This document shows positions 6,654 to 15,800 of a DNA stretch of 22,989 bases, piece by piece; positions within the stretch are counted from its first letter, which is position 1; every line of letters starts with the position of its first letter. The position numbers and the translations under genes are program-made. This stretch comes from Streptosporangiaceae bacterium (GTDB lineage Bacteria; Actinomycetota; Actinomycetes; Streptosporangiales; Streptosporangiaceae): assembly GCA_030052355.1 (NCBI GenBank), contig JASIGS010000635.1, forward strand, positions 1-22,989, given 5' to 3'. The notes under the pieces were generated by a model. The model ran no database searches. It was not told the origin of the DNA and worked only from the letters and a program-made list of their open reading frames with translations.

Positions 6654-7829
6654 ATGGACATGGACACAGTGGTTGCGGAGGTGGCCGCCGCGGTCGGTCT
6701 GGCCGAGGGCGAGTCGGGCATCCGCGACATCTTGCGTGCCGTGCTCACTGCCGAGCCCGCGGCCGTGCGCGAGGTCAGCCGGCTCGCCGAGCTGCCGGTG
6801 CCGATAGTCGCGGCCGCCTGCAACGAGCTGCGCAAGCGCGGCGTGGTGGCGACGCAGCGTCCCGTCCGGCTAACCGCCGAGGGGCTGGCCGTCGTGGCCG
6901 CCGCCCTCGGCGGCGCGCTGCCAAGGGCGTCCTGCGTGGCGTGCGGCGGGCGCGGCGTGGTGATCCCGGCTGAGCTGGCGGGCCTGGCGGACGCGCTGCA
7001 CGTGGCCGCCGACGGGGGGCCGGGGGCCAAGGCCGAGCTCGACCAGACGCACTGCACGGTGGCCACGAAGATAAGCCGCGTGCTGCGCATGCAGGAGGCC
7101 AACGCGCTGGCCGGCCAGCGGATCCTGGTGCTCGGCGACGACGACCTGGTGTCGCTGGCCGTCGCCGGTCTCGCCGAGCGGTCAGGTACCCAGGCTTCGC
7201 TGCGGCGGCTGGCAGTGCTCGACGCCGACGGCGACGTCCTCGACTGGATCGCTGCCCAGCTGAAGGACACTGCGGTACACGCCGAGCTTGTCCGCCACGA
7301 CCTGCGCAAGCCGCTGCCCACGGGCCTGGAGGACGGCTTCGACGTGGTGCTCACCGACCCGCCGTACACAGTGGCCGGGGCTGAGCTGTTCCTGTCGCGT
7401 GCGGTGTCAGCGCTGGCGCCCGAGGCGGGAAGGCACGTGTTCTTCTCCTTCGGCGCGCGCAGACCCGACGAGACCATCGCGGTACAGCGGGCGATAGCGG
7501 AGATGGGGTTGGTGGTCAGGTCGCTCACGCCGGGTTTCAACGAGTACCTGGGCGCCGGCGTGCTGGCCGGCATCAGCCACCTGTACCACCTGCGCAGCAC
7601 GGCGGGCAGCGAGCCGCTCATCAGCGGGGACTACGACGGCCCGCTCTACACCGCGGACAGCAGGCAGGGGACACGGCGAGGGTACCGTTGCGCCGCCTGC
7701 AAGCAGGTGCATGAGGTGGGGCCGGGCGGGCGCTGGCCGAAGATATCGGCGCTCCAGGATGTGGGGTGCCCGAACTGCGGCGGCAAGGTGTTCCGGCCCA
7801 TGGCGCTGGTGCGCGGGGAGCAGCCGTGA
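6654..7829 (+). CDS. bpsA: BpsA-like branched-chain polyamine synthase (bis-aminopropyltransferase)
   Basis: This 391-residue protein belongs to the DUF43/BpsA family, which transfers aminopropyl groups from decarboxylated AdoMet to make branched polyamines such as N4-bis(aminopropyl)spermidine. Residues 20-85 form a winged-helix-like N-terminal domain. The catalytic domain has the family's GDDD motif (161-164, GDDDLVSLA) and DPPYT (235-239), which holds the catalytic Asp in archaeal BpsA. The C-terminus has a zinc-ribbon pattern (C346-x2-C349, C372-x2-C375) absent from a minimal aminopropyltransferase; a further CVAC pair lies at 94-97. ATG 6654 is preceded by a weak AGGG; ATG 6660 is an alternative. 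The stop overlaps the next gene as GTGA. It is the first gene of a four-gene overlapping operon and is divergent from speD. Branched polyamines are best known from thermophiles, so the true acceptor here may differ. Confidence 0.88.
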   Translation: MDMDTVVAEVAAAVGLAEGESGIRDILRAVLTAEPAAVREVSRLAELPVPIVAAACNELRKRGVVATQRPVRLTAEGLAVVAAALGGALPRASCVACGGRGVVIPAELAGLADALHVAADGGPGAKAELDQTHCTVATKISRVLRMQEANALAGQRILVLGDDDLVSLAVAGLAERSGTQASLRRLAVLDADGDVLDWIAAQLKDTAVHAELVRHDLRKPLPTGLEDGFDVVLTDPPYTVAGAELFLSRAVSALAPEAGRHVFFSFGARRPDETIAVQRAIAEMGLVVRSLTPGFNEYLGAGVLAGISHLYHLRSTAGSEPLISGDYDGPLYTADSRQGTRRGYRCAACKQVHEVGPGGRWPKISALQDVGCPNCGGKVFRPMALVRGEQP

Positions 7830-8302
7830 CCGAACCCGGCTACCTGGTGAGGCGGGCGACCGAGCGCGACCTGGATGCGATCGTGGGCTACGAGATCGAG
7901 ATCGCCAGGGCCTCCTTCGCCGAGGACGCGATCACCGACCCGGCGTTGCACCGGAAGCGGGTCACCGGCGCCCTGGCCAGTCCCGGCGAGATCATGCTGA
8001 TCGCGGTGGCGAGGGAACGCCCGCAGCAACCTGAGGGGTGGGCCTGGCTGTCAGCGCGGACCAACTCGCTGACCGGCCAGCGTTACGGGAACTTCAGGTC
8101 GCTGGCGGTGTCAGACGTGGCCGACCGCAGCCTGATCGGCGAGCTGCTGCTCGCGGCGGTGCTCGCAGCGGCGGACGAGGCAGGGCTTGGTCAGCTCACC
8201 GGAAAGGTGCACGCGTCGAACCTGGGCATGCGGGCGCTCTACCGCAAGTTCGGCTTCACCGCGACGCACATCACGATGGAGCGGAAGGCTCCAGCGCCAT
8301 GA
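7826..8302 (+). CDS. GNAT-family N-acyltransferase in polyamine cluster
   Basis: This 158-residue single GNAT domain starts VRRATERDLDAI and ends with HASNLGMRALYRKFGFTATHITMERK, the usual last motif. The acyl-CoA loop normally reading R/Q-x-x-G-x-G/A is altered to DRSLIGEL (residues 100-107), which might reflect a donor other than acetyl-CoA, for example an acyl carrier protein. The GTG start overlaps the BpsA stop (GTGA) and its own TGA overlaps the FkbH start (ATGA), so the four proteins are probably made together. By position, it is the candidate enzyme for acylating the polyamine made by BpsA. This is inference; simple polyamine acetylation, as by SpeG-like enzymes, is the main alternative. 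Confidence 0.88.
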   Translation: MTEPGYLVRRATERDLDAIVGYEIEIARASFAEDAITDPALHRKRVTGALASPGEIMLIAVARERPQQPEGWAWLSARTNSLTGQRYGNFRSLAVSDVADRSLIGELLLAAVLAAADEAGLGQLTGKVHASNLGMRALYRKFGFTATHITMERKAPAP

Positions 8303-9348
8303 TCAGCCATGCCGTCATCAAGTGCGTGGTCTGGGACATCGATAACACCCTGCTGGACGGCGTGTACCTGGAGTCGACGGAGGAACTGCCGGCGGCGGAT
8401 CCGGTGCTGGTCGGCCTGCTGCACGAGCTGACCGGGCGCGGCATCGTGCAGGCGCTCGCCAGCAGGAACCCGCCGGACGCGGCGCGGTACGTGGAGCGGG
8501 TCACCGGCGCGCAGTTCGCCGCGGCCGAGTGCGGCTGGGGCAGCAAGGCCGACGCGGTCGCCAGGATCGCTGCCGACCTCGGCCTGTCGCCTGACGCTGT
8601 CGCGTTCGTCGACGACGACATGCTCGACCGGGCCGAGGTCGCCGCATCGCTGCCTGACGTGCTGGTGCTCTCGCCGGAGGACGCCGCCGGAGCCGCCGGC
8701 TGGCCGCAGTTCAGCCCCCCGGTGGTGACCGCTGAGGGACGCCGCCGGGGTGCCATGTACGCCGAGCGCCGCCGCCGCCAGGCCGCGGCCAAGGCGTTCG
8801 CCGGGACACGAGACGAGTTCCTCCGGCAAGCCGGGACAAGAGTGGCGATCAGGCCGGCCGAGCCGGACAACGTGGCCAGGCTGCATGAGCTGTCGGTGCG
8901 TACCCACCAGCTGAACTCGGCGGGCGTCCCGGTCAGCGAGGCGGAGTTTGCGGACATGATCTCCTCGCCACGGCGCCGGCTGGTAACCGTGTCGCTGGCC
9001 GACGACTTCGGTGACGACGGGCTGGTGGGGGCGGCGGCGTCGCAGCCAGGCCAGGACGGGTGGACGGTGCCGCTGGTCATGGTGTCATGCCGGGCGCTCG
9101 GCCGGGGCGTGCTCGATTCGCTGCTCGCCTGGCTGTGCCGCGAAGCGGCCCGGGCTGGGGCTACCCGGCTGCAGGTACCGTGCCTCGTGACGGCGCGTAA
9201 CGTGCCGATGCGGCTAGCGCTGGCCGCCGCGGGCATGCGCGCCGAGGCGGGCGCGGAAAGTGCGGACGGCCGGTCGGTTTTCACCAGGTCGCTGGCCGGC
9301 GACCTCCCGGCGCTGCCCGAGTGGGTGTCCGCGCCGGAATCACCATGA
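8299..9348 (+). CDS. FkbH-like HAD-IIIC phosphatase/acyltransferase (glyceryl-ACP-forming type)
   Basis: The 349 residues have the two-part FkbH layout: an N-terminal HAD-IIIC domain and a C-terminal GNAT-like domain. HAD motifs are VVWDIDNTLLDGV (nucleophile D13, D15), LASRN (53-57), K83 and FVDDD (103-107). The second half contains RTHQLNSAGV (201-210), SLADDFGDDGLVG (232-244) and SCRALGRGV (263-271), matching FkbH, OzmB and similar proteins. Those enzymes take 1,3-bisphosphoglycerate, remove phosphate and load the glyceryl group on an acyl carrier protein. A carrier protein gene follows with an ATGA overlap, so the pair is complete. No polyketide synthase, O-methyltransferase or acyl dehydrogenase of a methoxymalonyl pathway is present. 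The unusual LLDGVYLE in place of LWGGVxGE may mark a different subgroup. Confidence 0.9.
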   Translation: MISHAVIKCVVWDIDNTLLDGVYLESTEELPAADPVLVGLLHELTGRGIVQALASRNPPDAARYVERVTGAQFAAAECGWGSKADAVARIAADLGLSPDAVAFVDDDMLDRAEVAASLPDVLVLSPEDAAGAAGWPQFSPPVVTAEGRRRGAMYAERRRRQAAAKAFAGTRDEFLRQAGTRVAIRPAEPDNVARLHELSVRTHQLNSAGVPVSEAEFADMISSPRRRLVTVSLADDFGDDGLVGAAASQPGQDGWTVPLVMVSCRALGRGVLDSLLAWLCREAARAGATRLQVPCLVTARNVPMRLALAAAGMRAEAGAESADGRSVFTRSLAGDLPALPEWVSAPESP

Positions 9349-9650
9349 CGGACAGTGCGAGCGCGGGGGGACGACCCCCCAGCGGTGCTAGCGGGGGGGA
9401 AGAGTCCCGCGACATCACAGCAGAGCTGCGGGAGATTCTCGCATGGGCGACCGGCCGCGAGGACCTGCTCGGCATACCAGCGGACCTGCCGCTGTTCGGC
9501 GCGGGTGCGGGGCTCGACTCACTGGCGGGGACGCTGCTGCTGCGCCAGGTGCAGCGCCGCTACGGCGTCGACGTGGCCGCGGAGGACCTCAATCTTGACG
9601 CACTGGAGACGCTCGGAACGCTGGCGGCCTTCATAGCCGCCCGGGTGTGA
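9345..9650 (+). CDS. Acyl carrier protein
   Basis: This 101-residue protein has a flexible Gly/Ser/Pro-rich start (residues 5-22) followed by a standard carrier domain. S59 in GAGLDSLAG is the phosphopantetheine attachment site. Its ATG overlaps the stop of the FkbH gene. It is the last gene of the operon and is followed by a strong hairpin. As a stand-alone carrier next to FkbH it is most likely loaded with a glyceryl-type C3 acyl group. A phosphopantetheinyl transferase is not in the window and must be supplied from elsewhere. Confidence 0.92.
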   Translation: MTDSASAGGRPPSGASGGEESRDITAELREILAWATGREDLLGIPADLPLFGAGAGLDSLAGTLLLRQVQRRYGVDVAAEDLNLDALETLGTLAAFIAARV

Positions 9651-9669
9651 GAGCCCGTTGCCGGCAAAG

Positions 9670-9710
9670 ACCCGGGAGCCCTGGCTCGGCGCCAACCAGG
9701 GCTCCCGGGT
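9670..9710. terminator. Strong hairpin terminator between convergent genes
   Basis: ACCCGGGAGCCCTGG (9670-9684) pairs perfectly with 9696-9710, giving a 15-bp stem and an 11-nt loop. It starts 20 bp after the carrier protein stop and ends 17 bp before the stop of the convergent secreted-protein gene. There is no T-run, as is common in actinomycetes. It probably works in both directions. Confidence 0.85.
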
Positions 9711-9727
9711 GTCCGGAGGGATGCTCG

Positions 9728-10852
9728 TCAGCCTGTGTAGCTGTGCAGGTAGATGCGGCCGCTCGTGCTCCGTGCCACGTTGGCCAGCGTCCCGTTGACC
9801 AGCGCCGGGGCGTCGGCCGTCGTGTTGTTGTCGCCACTGACGTACCCGACCGCGCTCCACACGCCAGCGGTCAGCGTCTGGTAGCGGATGGCGAACCCGT
9901 CCGGTCCCTTGTAGGCAAGCAGCAGCGGGCCGCCACCGTGCACGCTCGCAGACGAGACGGCCGGGCCGGCTGTTGACTCCGCCACGAACTTGCCCGACGG
10001 CACCGAACCTTGCAGCGTCCACGGGATGGAGGCGTCGCCTTCCAGGCCGGTGCCCGGGTTGTCGGGGGTCGTCGCGTAGTCGATCGGCGCGGTGGTCGAG
10101 TCGCCCTTCCAGAACACGTAGACGGTCCCGGCGCCCCCGCTGACGATCTCGGTCAGCGCTGGCGCCGCGCTCGTCGTGGTCGGGTCAGTCTTGGTACCGG
10201 CGCCGATCCAGTTCGACTTGTCTGTCTTGGTACCCCAGGTGAAGGACCGGCCGTTGGTGCCGGCCTCGGTGCCGATCTCGTACCGGACGTGGCCGTAGGG
10301 GCCGCGATAGGCGACGATCACCCGCGGGTGCACGGCGTTGAGCGGGAACAGCACCGAAGGCGAGGCCGACGTCTCGGAGTAGAGCCCGCCAGGCAGGACG
10401 GTGGGCTTCGTCCAGCTGATCGTGCCGTTGCTGGCGGTGACTCCCTGCGAGTAGTCGATGGCGCTGAAGCCGCTCTTGCTGAGCGACTTCCAGACGACAA
10501 GCTCGGAGTCCTTGCCCTTGAGGTCGGTGTAGAACGAGGCTGCCGGTGAGGTGTTCGTGAAGGCGCCGGGAATGGTCAGCGACTTCGACCACTTGCCAGC
10601 GATCTCGAACTTGTAGTGCACCCTGTTGTCGTACTGGCCCTTCCAGGTGACGAAGAGCCCGTTGATGTTCTGGTTGGTCAGTGCGATCTGAGCCAGGCCT
10701 GGCGTGGTGTTCGTGAATGCGTTCGGAATTGCCGGATTGTTCGCCGACCATGGCGGGGTCGCTGCCATCGCGGTACCGGCTGCAGCAACTGCGCAGACCG
10801 TGCCCGCCGCGACCGCAGCAGCGGCCAGCATCGACTTCGGGCGGTTGAGCAT
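9728..10852 (-). CDS. Secreted repeat protein, probable beta-propeller, function unknown
   Basis: The 374-residue product has a Sec signal peptide (MLNRPKSMLAAAAVAAGTVC..., likely cut after AMA at residue 30). The mature part is made of about five and a half degenerate repeats of some 55-65 residues, each with a T-P/A-P stretch, a V-x-W/Y-K/R-G strand (VTWKGQYDN, VVWKSLSK, VAYRGPYGH, VFWKGDST, LAYKGPDG), a following Y strand and a Trp-containing strand. The last repeat ends without its Trp strand, while the mature N-terminus begins TPPWSANN, so the two ends may complete one blade in a velcro closure, as in six-bladed lectin-like propellers. The start has GAGGG upstream. No catalytic motif is recognised. 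Sugar or surface binding is a guess from the fold type. Confidence 0.75.
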   Translation of the reverse strand: MLNRPKSMLAAAAVAAGTVCAVAAAGTAMAATPPWSANNPAIPNAFTNTTPGLAQIALTNQNINGLFVTWKGQYDNRVHYKFEIAGKWSKSLTIPGAFTNTSPAASFYTDLKGKDSELVVWKSLSKSGFSAIDYSQGVTASNGTISWTKPTVLPGGLYSETSASPSVLFPLNAVHPRVIVAYRGPYGHVRYEIGTEAGTNGRSFTWGTKTDKSNWIGAGTKTDPTTTSAAPALTEIVSGGAGTVYVFWKGDSTTAPIDYATTPDNPGTGLEGDASIPWTLQGSVPSGKFVAESTAGPAVSSASVHGGGPLLLAYKGPDGFAIRYQTLTAGVWSAVGYVSGDNNTTADAPALVNGTLANVARSTSGRIYLHSYTG

Positions 10853-11068
10853 CGCATCCCTCGCGTTCTGTGGGTGACCCCGCCGCTTCCTGCGGGAGGC
10901 AACTAGAACGCTAGGAAAATCGAGGAGGCACGTCAGCGTGTAATCCCTTGGACTTGGCTGAGAGGTTCCTGTGATCGCCCGGCCCGGGGGCAGGGGCGAC
11001 GCCTAGCCGCACCGGCCTGCATGATTGGACACTGGTGCCCTCGCCGACGGCCAGATGGGAGCGCGCTG

Positions 11069-12811
11069 GTGGCGGTCACGCCGACATTCCCGAGCCGCGA
11101 GACGCTCGGCAGGCTCAGGTTCCGGCCGCTGGACGTCGGCGTCGGCGTTGCCGTGCTGCTGCTCGTCTACATAATCGTCAGGGTCGGAGCGGGTGCCCGC
11201 GCCCCCATCCATCCGTCGACCACGATCAGCCTGGCGCCGTCGAACCTGCCGTACTACGCCGCCCGAAGCTTGCTGCGGATGTTCATCGCGCTGTTCTTCG
11301 CCTACGCGTTCAGCCTCGGCTACGCCTACGTCGCGGCACGCAGCCGTCGCTGGCGCCGCGTGCTCATTCCAGCACTTGACATCCTGCAGTCGGTGCCGGT
11401 GCTTGGGTTCCTCGCGGTGACCGTCACGTTCTTCGTGGCCCTGTTTCCTGGTTCGGAGCTCGGGTTCGAGTGTGCGGCGATTTTTGCTGTATTCACCTCA
11501 CAGGCGTGGAATATCACGTTCTCCTTCTACCATTCCCTGATCAGCCAGCCGAGCGAGTTCGACGAGGCCAGCAAGCTGATGGGGCTGTCGCGGTGGAAGC
11601 GGTTCTGGACCATCGACGTGCCAGGCGGTGCGATCGGTCTGGTCTGGAACGGGATGATGAGCTTCGGCGGCAGCTGGTTCTTCCTGACCGCGTCCGAATA
11701 CATCGCCGTGACGGTCGGCAAGAAGCAGCTCCACTACACGCTGCCAGGGGTGGGGTCCTACGTTGGCGTCGCCGAGCGCGAGGGCAAGCTCGAGTACGTC
11801 ATCTACGGCATCATCACCATGATCATCATCATCCTGGTGGTGAACTTCTTCTTCTGGCGGCCGCTGGTCGCGTATGTCGAGAAGTTCCGGGTCGAGCAGT
11901 CCGAGTCGGATCTGAAGGCCAGGTCGTTCGTGCTCGATCTGCTTCACCGGTCTAGCTGGCCCACGGTCATCGGCCGGGGGAGGCAGGCGCTGGCCCGGCC
12001 GGTGAACCAGTTCATGGGGCGGGCTACCGGCCTCGACCAGCTCAGGCTCGAAGGCCACGCTACCCGTCGCCGCACGGCAGACCTTGCCTTCGCGGCTGCG
12101 GTTACCCTGGTCCTGGCCTACGGCCTGTACAGCATGATCGCTTACGTCGCCACCGGCTCAGACGGGCTCGCGGTGTTCGGCACCACCTTGTACGACGGGT
12201 TCCTGACCTTCCTGCGGGTGGTCGTGGTGGTCGCGGCCGCCTCGGCCATCTGGGTGCCCGTCGGGGTGTGGATCGGCTTCAACCCGAGGGTCGCGCAGTT
12301 CATGCAGCCGATCGTGCAGGTGCTTGCGAGCTTCCCGGCGAACTTCATCTTCCCGTTCGCGATCGTCATCTTCCTGGACATTCACCTCAGCCTCAACTTC
12401 GGTGCAATCCTCCTGATGGCGCTGGGCACGCAGTGGTATGTGCTGTTCAATGTCATCGCGGGAGCCAGCGCGGTGCCTTCCGACCTGAAGGAAGCCATGG
12501 ACAACCTGGGCGTGCGCGGCTGGAAAAGGTGGCGCCGGTTCATCCTGCCCGGCATCTTTCCTGCCTACGTCACCGGCGCGATCACGGCGGCTGGCGGTGC
12601 CTGGAACGCCACGATCGTGGCCGAGATCGTCACCTACAAAGACCACACCCTGGTGGCACGGGGCCTGGGCAGCTTCATCAGCCTGAACACCGGTAACCTG
12701 CCAGAACTGTTCGCGGGGCTGCTCGTGATGGCTATCTACGTGACCGGGCTGAACGCGCTGCTCTGGCGCCGCCTGTACCGCCTGGCCGAGACGAAGTTCG
12801 CGCTGGCATGA
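11069..12811 (+). CDS. ABC transporter permease with two fused membrane domains (NitT/TauT-like)
   Basis: The protein (580 residues from this start) contains two BPD-type permease domains in one chain, each with an EAA loop that docks on the ATPase: EFDEASKLMGLSRWKRFWTI (about 164-183) and DLKEAMDNLGVRGWKRWRRF (about 471-490). A first helix at about 21-39 precedes them. The type matches nitrate/sulfonate/taurine/bicarbonate-class permeases. No substrate-binding protein is found nearby, which is usual for this double-permease subgroup paired with an ATPase carrying an AAA-associated domain. I chose GTG 11069 because GGGAG lies 7 nt upstream; ATG 11021 is in frame but lacks a ribosome site and adds an Arg-rich tail. 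The TGA overlaps the ATPase ATG (ATGA). The substrate is unknown. Confidence 0.9.
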   Translation: MAVTPTFPSRETLGRLRFRPLDVGVGVAVLLLVYIIVRVGAGARAPIHPSTTISLAPSNLPYYAARSLLRMFIALFFAYAFSLGYAYVAARSRRWRRVLIPALDILQSVPVLGFLAVTVTFFVALFPGSELGFECAAIFAVFTSQAWNITFSFYHSLISQPSEFDEASKLMGLSRWKRFWTIDVPGGAIGLVWNGMMSFGGSWFFLTASEYIAVTVGKKQLHYTLPGVGSYVGVAEREGKLEYVIYGIITMIIIILVVNFFFWRPLVAYVEKFRVEQSESDLKARSFVLDLLHRSSWPTVIGRGRQALARPVNQFMGRATGLDQLRLEGHATRRRTADLAFAAAVTLVLAYGLYSMIAYVATGSDGLAVFGTTLYDGFLTFLRVVVVVAAASAIWVPVGVWIGFNPRVAQFMQPIVQVLASFPANFIFPFAIVIFLDIHLSLNFGAILLMALGTQWYVLFNVIAGASAVPSDLKEAMDNLGVRGWKRWRRFILPGIFPAYVTGAITAAGGAWNATIVAEIVTYKDHTLVARGLGSFISLNTGNLPELFAGLLVMAIYVTGLNALLWRRLYRLAETKFALA

Positions 12812-15800
12812 GCAGTTCGGCGACCTCGCAGGCTGCGCGGGCACGGGAGACGACCGGAACGCCGCTGATCAGCGTACGGTCGCTGAGCAAGTCGTTCTCC
12901 GGCCCTGGTGGCCGTCCGCTGCCCGTCCTCGAGGACATCAACCTGGACGTCGCCGAAGGCGAGTTCGTCGCCTTGCTCGGCCGCAGCGGCAGCGGCAAGT
13001 CCACCCTGCTCCGCTGCATCGCGGGGCTGATGGCGCCAACCAGCGGCGAGGTGCTGTTCCGCGGCCAGCGGCTCGTCGGCACGAACCGCGAGACCTCGAT
13101 GGTGTTCCAGACGTTCGCGCTGATGCCGTGGCTCACCGTGCAGCAGAACGTGGAGCTCGGCCTGGAGGCACGCGGCGTGCCGCCGGAAGAGCGCTTGGAG
13201 CGGGCGCTGCGTGCGATCGACATCGTCGGCCTTGACGGGTACGAGTCCGCTTACCCGAAGGAGCTGTCCGGCGGCATGCGGCAGCGGGTCGGCTTCGCCC
13301 GGGCGCTGGTGGTCGAGCCTGCGGCCCTGCTGATGGACGAGCCGTTCAGCGCCCTGGACGTGCTGACGTCCGAGAACCTCCGCGGCGAGCTGCTCGAGTT
13401 GTGGGAAGGGCACCGTTTCCCGACAAAGACCATCGTGATGGTCACCCACAACATCGAGGAGGCGGTGCTGCTGGCCGACCGCATCCTGGTCCTGGGGACG
13501 AACCCTGGCCGGATCCGGTCCGACATGACCAACCCGCTGGCCAGGCCACGCCAGCGCCGCACGCCCGACTTCGATGCACTGGTCGACCAGATCTACCGGA
13601 TGATGACGCACCGCGAGGAGCCGGCGGCTGTCCCGGCTGCCCAGGGCGCCGGGACAGGCACGGTGGGCGACACGCCGCTGCCGCAGGCGACCGTCGACGG
13701 GCTCTCCGGCCTGGCCGAGATCCTGCTGGCCCGCCACGGCGGTGCCGCCGACTTGGCTGACCTGGCCGACAGCCTCGGGCTGGAGGTAGACGACCTGCTG
13801 CCGCTCGTTGACGCGCTGGTGTTGCTCGGATTCGCCGACCTGCGCGGGGACCGACTCGACCTGTCCGGCAACGGCCAGGTCTTCGCCGGGGCCAGCATCC
13901 AGGACAGCAAGGAGATCTTCGCCAGGGCATCCCTGGACCGCGCGCCCCTGGTCCGTACCATCTACCGGGCTTTGCGTGGCAGCTTGGACGGTACGCTGCC
14001 AGCCGGATTCTTCACCGACATCCTGCGGAACAACTTCGGCGAGGAAGACGCGGCCAAGCAGCTCGACGTGGCGGTGAACTGGGGCCGCTACGCCGAGCTC
14101 TACGACTACGACGCGGCGCGCGGTCAGATCAAGCGAGAAGAGCTCGGCATCGGCGCCACGATCGCCGATGCGCCCGCACCGGCCAAGCGGGGCTCGCTCA
14201 CCGTGTACCTGGGTGCGGCGCCCGGTTCCGGCAAGACGTTCACCATGCTCAGGGAGGGCCGCGAGCTGCGCGGCCTCGGCGAGGACGTCGTGATCGGGTT
14301 CGTGGACACCCGCGGCCGCAAGCACACGGAGGAAGCCATCGGCGGGCTGGAGATCGTGCCGCCGCGGCTCGCCGAAGACGAGCACGGCGGGGTCGCCAAG
14401 GAGATGGACCTGGCCGGTGTGCTCGCCCGCAAGCCCGACGTCGTCCTCGTCGACGACCTTGGCATGCACGCCGGGGCGATTGACGCGCTGCGGGACGCGG
14501 GTATCGACGTGATCAGCACGGCCGACGTGGCTGACGTGGAGCAGACCGCTGCGCAGGTGGAGGCCATCACCGGCAGGACCGTGGACCCGACGGTCTCGGC
14601 AGACATGCTGGCGAGCGCGGACGCGTTGCAATTCGTCGACAGTTCCCCCGAGGCCCTGCGCAAGCGGCTCGGGCACGGCAACATCTACCCGCCCGGCCAG
14701 GTGGAGGCGGCGTTGCATGCCGAGTTCCAGCCGGCCAGGCTCGCGTCGATGCGGGAGCTGGGGCTCGGGCTGGTCGCGCAGAGCGTGGAAGGCACGGGTG
14801 CCGCACGGACCCGGGAGCCACAGGACGTGCTCGTGGTCGTGCGGCACCCCGAACAGGCCCAAGCGCTGGTGCGACGCGGTGTCCGGCTCGCCCGCAGGCT
14901 CGGCTCGCGGTGCACGGTGCTCGCGCTCGGCCATCCGGGTGGTACCTCCGCCGAGCTGACGGGGGCTGTGACGGCAGCCGCCACGGCCGATGGAGCCACG
15001 GTGCTGACCAGGGACGGCCATGACATCGGCGCGGTGGTGGCCGCGGTCCAGGAGACCGGCGCGAAGCACCTGGTACTCGCGCCGCCGGCCGTCGGCGTGC
15101 TCGACCGCTGGCGCGTGACGCGCCTTGAACGGCTGGTCGCTGCGCTGCCCGAAGTGCACCTGCACATTCAGGGGCCTGGCTCCCTGACCTTGCCGGACGC
15201 CACGCCGGGCCCGGCGGGCCAGCAGGGCGCGACCGCCGACGGTGCGCGGCGCCGGCGCGGCCCCATCAGGGTCTACCTCGGCTACGCGCCCGGCTGCGGC
15301 ACCACGACCGCGATGCTGGAAGAGGCGCTCAGGCGCCAGTCGCGCGGCACGGACGTGGTCGTCGGCGCCGTGCAAGCCCATGACCGCGAGCAGCTCACGG
15401 GGCTGCTCGAGCAGCTTGAGGTGATCGGAGACGGCAGCACGCTGGACACCGAAGCGGTGCTGGCCAGGCGTCCGGACGTCGCGTGCGTGGACGAGCTCAC
15501 CGCCGGAACGACGACGGCTGAGCCCAGGTTCGCCGCGGCACGCCGGCTCGCGGATGCGGGCATCACCGTCGTCGGCACCGTCCAGCTCGGCAACCTGGAG
15601 CCCGACCGTGTCGCCGGGCAGCCGCTGGGCGTCACCGCGGCCGGGCTCGACGAGAACGCACTGGTCGCGATCGCCGACGAGATCGAGCTGGTCGACGTGC
15701 CCCCCTCTATCCTCATCGACCGGGTCAGGCGCGGCGAGGTGGTGCCGCCAGATCAGGTCGAGCAGGCGCTGGAGACGACGTACGCGATGGACAGCCTGCG

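Noticed and set aside
6458..7621. A 387-codon minus-strand frame across speD and bpsA
   Set aside because: It is a shadow of bpsA; the Ser/Ala/Thr-rich translation has no domain.
8271..9284. A 337-codon minus-strand frame opposite the FkbH-like gene
   Set aside because: The Ser/Arg/Ala-rich composition is that of a reverse-frame shadow, and the plus strand carries clear HAD and GNAT motifs.
10853..11068. Search for a promoter or small gene in the 216-bp divergent spacer
   Set aside because: A TTGGAC near 10949 has no matching -10 box, and small open frames here show no coding bias or family match.
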